NCBI GenBank assembly: GCA_949825065.1
Contig: OX463848.1
Coordinates: forward strand, 40,283,380 to 40,347,379
Source: Odontocerum albicorne
Taxonomy: Eukaryota; Arthropoda; Insecta; Trichoptera; Odontoceridae
Reading direction: 5' to 3'
DNA: 64,000 nucleotides
In this document: in pieces, positions 62,851 to 64,000 of the stretch
How positions within the stretch are numbered: the first letter of the stretch is position 1
How the letters are laid out: every line of letters begins with the position of its first letter
Program-made: the position numbers and the translations under genes
Notes under the pieces: model-generated
Told to the model about the DNA's origin: nothing
The model's input: only the letters and a program-made list of their open reading frames with translations
Database searches by the model: none

Positions 62851-63394
62851 AACAAAATACAAACGAAAAGACATTTGAAAAACTGGAAATATTTGATGCC
62901 CTGTTGATTTTGTCTTCTTCCGCAACATGCTGTCTTATCTCTGATACATATTATGTTATTATGGTTTATTAGTCTTTTGTCCAGCTACAATAGTTAATTT
63001 CGCTCCGAATGCCCCCCCATATATGGGTATTCCACCAGCTTAATACACGAATGGCATAACAGGCTGTATAGAAACTCGAATGTATAAACTCGAATGACTC
63101 AGAATCCACCCACTCTTACTAAGTCCTCGCTGGAACAATATATTTATGTTATATATCGTAATGTTTATTTTATTTGCTTGTTTCTGTTGACGTTGACCAT
63201 ATTTTGCGGTTTCCAACAATTTATGGTTCTTTTTTTTGGATATCGATTTATTTTCGCAACATGTCGCGTTTTGCTAAATGGTTAATTAATATTCCTTCTG
63301 AATAATACATATTAAATATTGTTTAATTTTTCCTTTCTTGTATTTTATCTAAATAGTTTGAATACATTTTGTTAAAACTTTCCGATATTTATTA
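62851..63394. other. No gene recognised
   Basis: AT-rich DNA, no motif recognised. Confidence 0.5.
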
Positions 63395-63398
63395 TTAA

Positions 63399-63627
63399 CC
63401 CTTTTAATCCCACGGGGCCGATCATCGGCCTCATAGTTTTCATAGAGGTTTTTATGTAGAACAATTTTTTTTTTATTTAATATGAAAATTACTTATTATT
63501 TTACACTCTACAGGAAGGTTGACACAAAAAGTTTTTAAAACTAAATATTAACTGAGATAAAAGAAAATATAAACTACTGTTTTTTTTTGCCAAAAATACT
63601 TGGGATAATATGCTGGGATTAAAAGGG
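63399..63627. mobile_element. Short piggyBac-like MITE, second family
   Basis: 229 bp with ends CCCTTTTAATCCCA and TGGGATTAAAAGGG, a perfect 14-bp TIR, flanked by TTAA (63395-63398, 63628-63631). A GGGGCCGATCATCGGCCTC palindrome lies just inside the left end. No coding. Confidence 0.92.
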
Positions 63628-63876
63628 TTAATAACGGAATTAATTAAAATCATGTGGCATGATTTATGTATCGAATTTGTGATTGTAATGACTGCTTATT
63701 TATTATTTTTATAATCTTATTTACGGTTAAATGGACGTGGACTAAAACATACGATGTCCTCGCGGGCCGGCTCGCCCTCAATTGGTGGAGTTGCATCTCG
63801 ACTTGGGGGATGTTATGAAATGAACCCAGACCTTTCTAAATAATAAATTCTCCATTAAATGTACTTTCTTTTCCCA
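63628..63876. other. No gene recognised
   Basis: Short spacer with a GC-rich patch at 63765-63810. Confidence 0.5.
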
Positions 63877-64000
63877 TCATAATATAAATAGGCCAAAGCC
63901 CGTACGACGGTTGTCGCCAAAGAAAGAATACGAGAATTGAATTTTGAATACAAGAGAGCTAGAGAGTAATACTTGGATTATCTCCGAAAGTAATTCGAAA
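63877..64000 (+). mobile_element. Helitron H3 5' end, cut by window edge
   Basis: Starts TCATAATATAAATAGGCCAA after an A and continues GTCGCCAAAGAAAGAATACGAG and GAATACAAGAGAGC, matching the start of H1 and H2. The 3' end lies beyond the window. Confidence 0.85.

Overview
This is a window of arthropod, probably insect, nuclear DNA. It is AT-rich and made almost wholly of mobile-element debris. The reasons are the company of elements (mariner, jockey-like and RTE-like LINEs with insect-type protein ends, Penelope-like, Helitron, piggyBac-like, hAT-like, Tigger/pogo), AT-rich spacers and many minisatellites. I found no host protein-coding gene, no rRNA and no functional tRNA. Almost every open reading frame is a fragment of, or a shadow on, a transposable element.

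Layout. 0-5.5 kb: LINE fragments, a tRNA-SINE and a 5'-truncated jockey with a perfect target-site duplication (TSD). 6.0-9.3 kb: a large decayed DNA transposon (call it T1) with long terminal inverted repeats (TIRs) built from iterated AGTTGA motifs and a broken multi-exon transposase of a family I cannot place in a named superfamily. 10-15.9 kb: two internally deleted mariners and a Tigger remnant. 16-24 kb: LINEs, SINEs, a foldback element, a 22-copy 40-bp minisatellite, and a piggyBac-like MITE inside a LINE. 24-29 kb: more LINEs and SINEs and a 1-kb non-autonomous T1 derivative carrying about eight tandem terminal units; its 3-bp TSD is proved by an empty-site comparison. 29-36 kb: hAT MITE, Helitrons, nested LINEs. 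36.6-37.7 kb: a 62-bp satellite with higher-order structure. 37.7-43 kb: TIR elements, piggyBac-like MITEs, LINEs. 43.8-45.1 kb: a full-length mariner with an uninterrupted transposase but a catalytic Asp changed to Asn. 46-55 kb: transposon protein remnant, hairpin repeats, LINEs, Helitron, minisatellites. 55.6-57.8 kb: Penelope-like sequences with candidate hammerhead ribozymes, one fragment inserted in a Tigger-like MITE with a 12-bp TSD. 58-64 kb: a second full-length mariner nested in a piggyBac-like MITE, LINE debris, another Penelope fragment and a Helitron start.

How the parts relate. A tRNA-derived SINE (about ten copies) shares its 3' tail with one LINE family in the window (LINE-A), so LINE-A probably supplies its reverse transcriptase. 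T1 supplies ends for its 1-kb derivative. Several insertions are nested, giving a relative chronology. Family names LINE-A to LINE-K, T1, R1-R4, H1-H4 are local labels only. Element edges without a TSD are approximate to about 10-20 bases.
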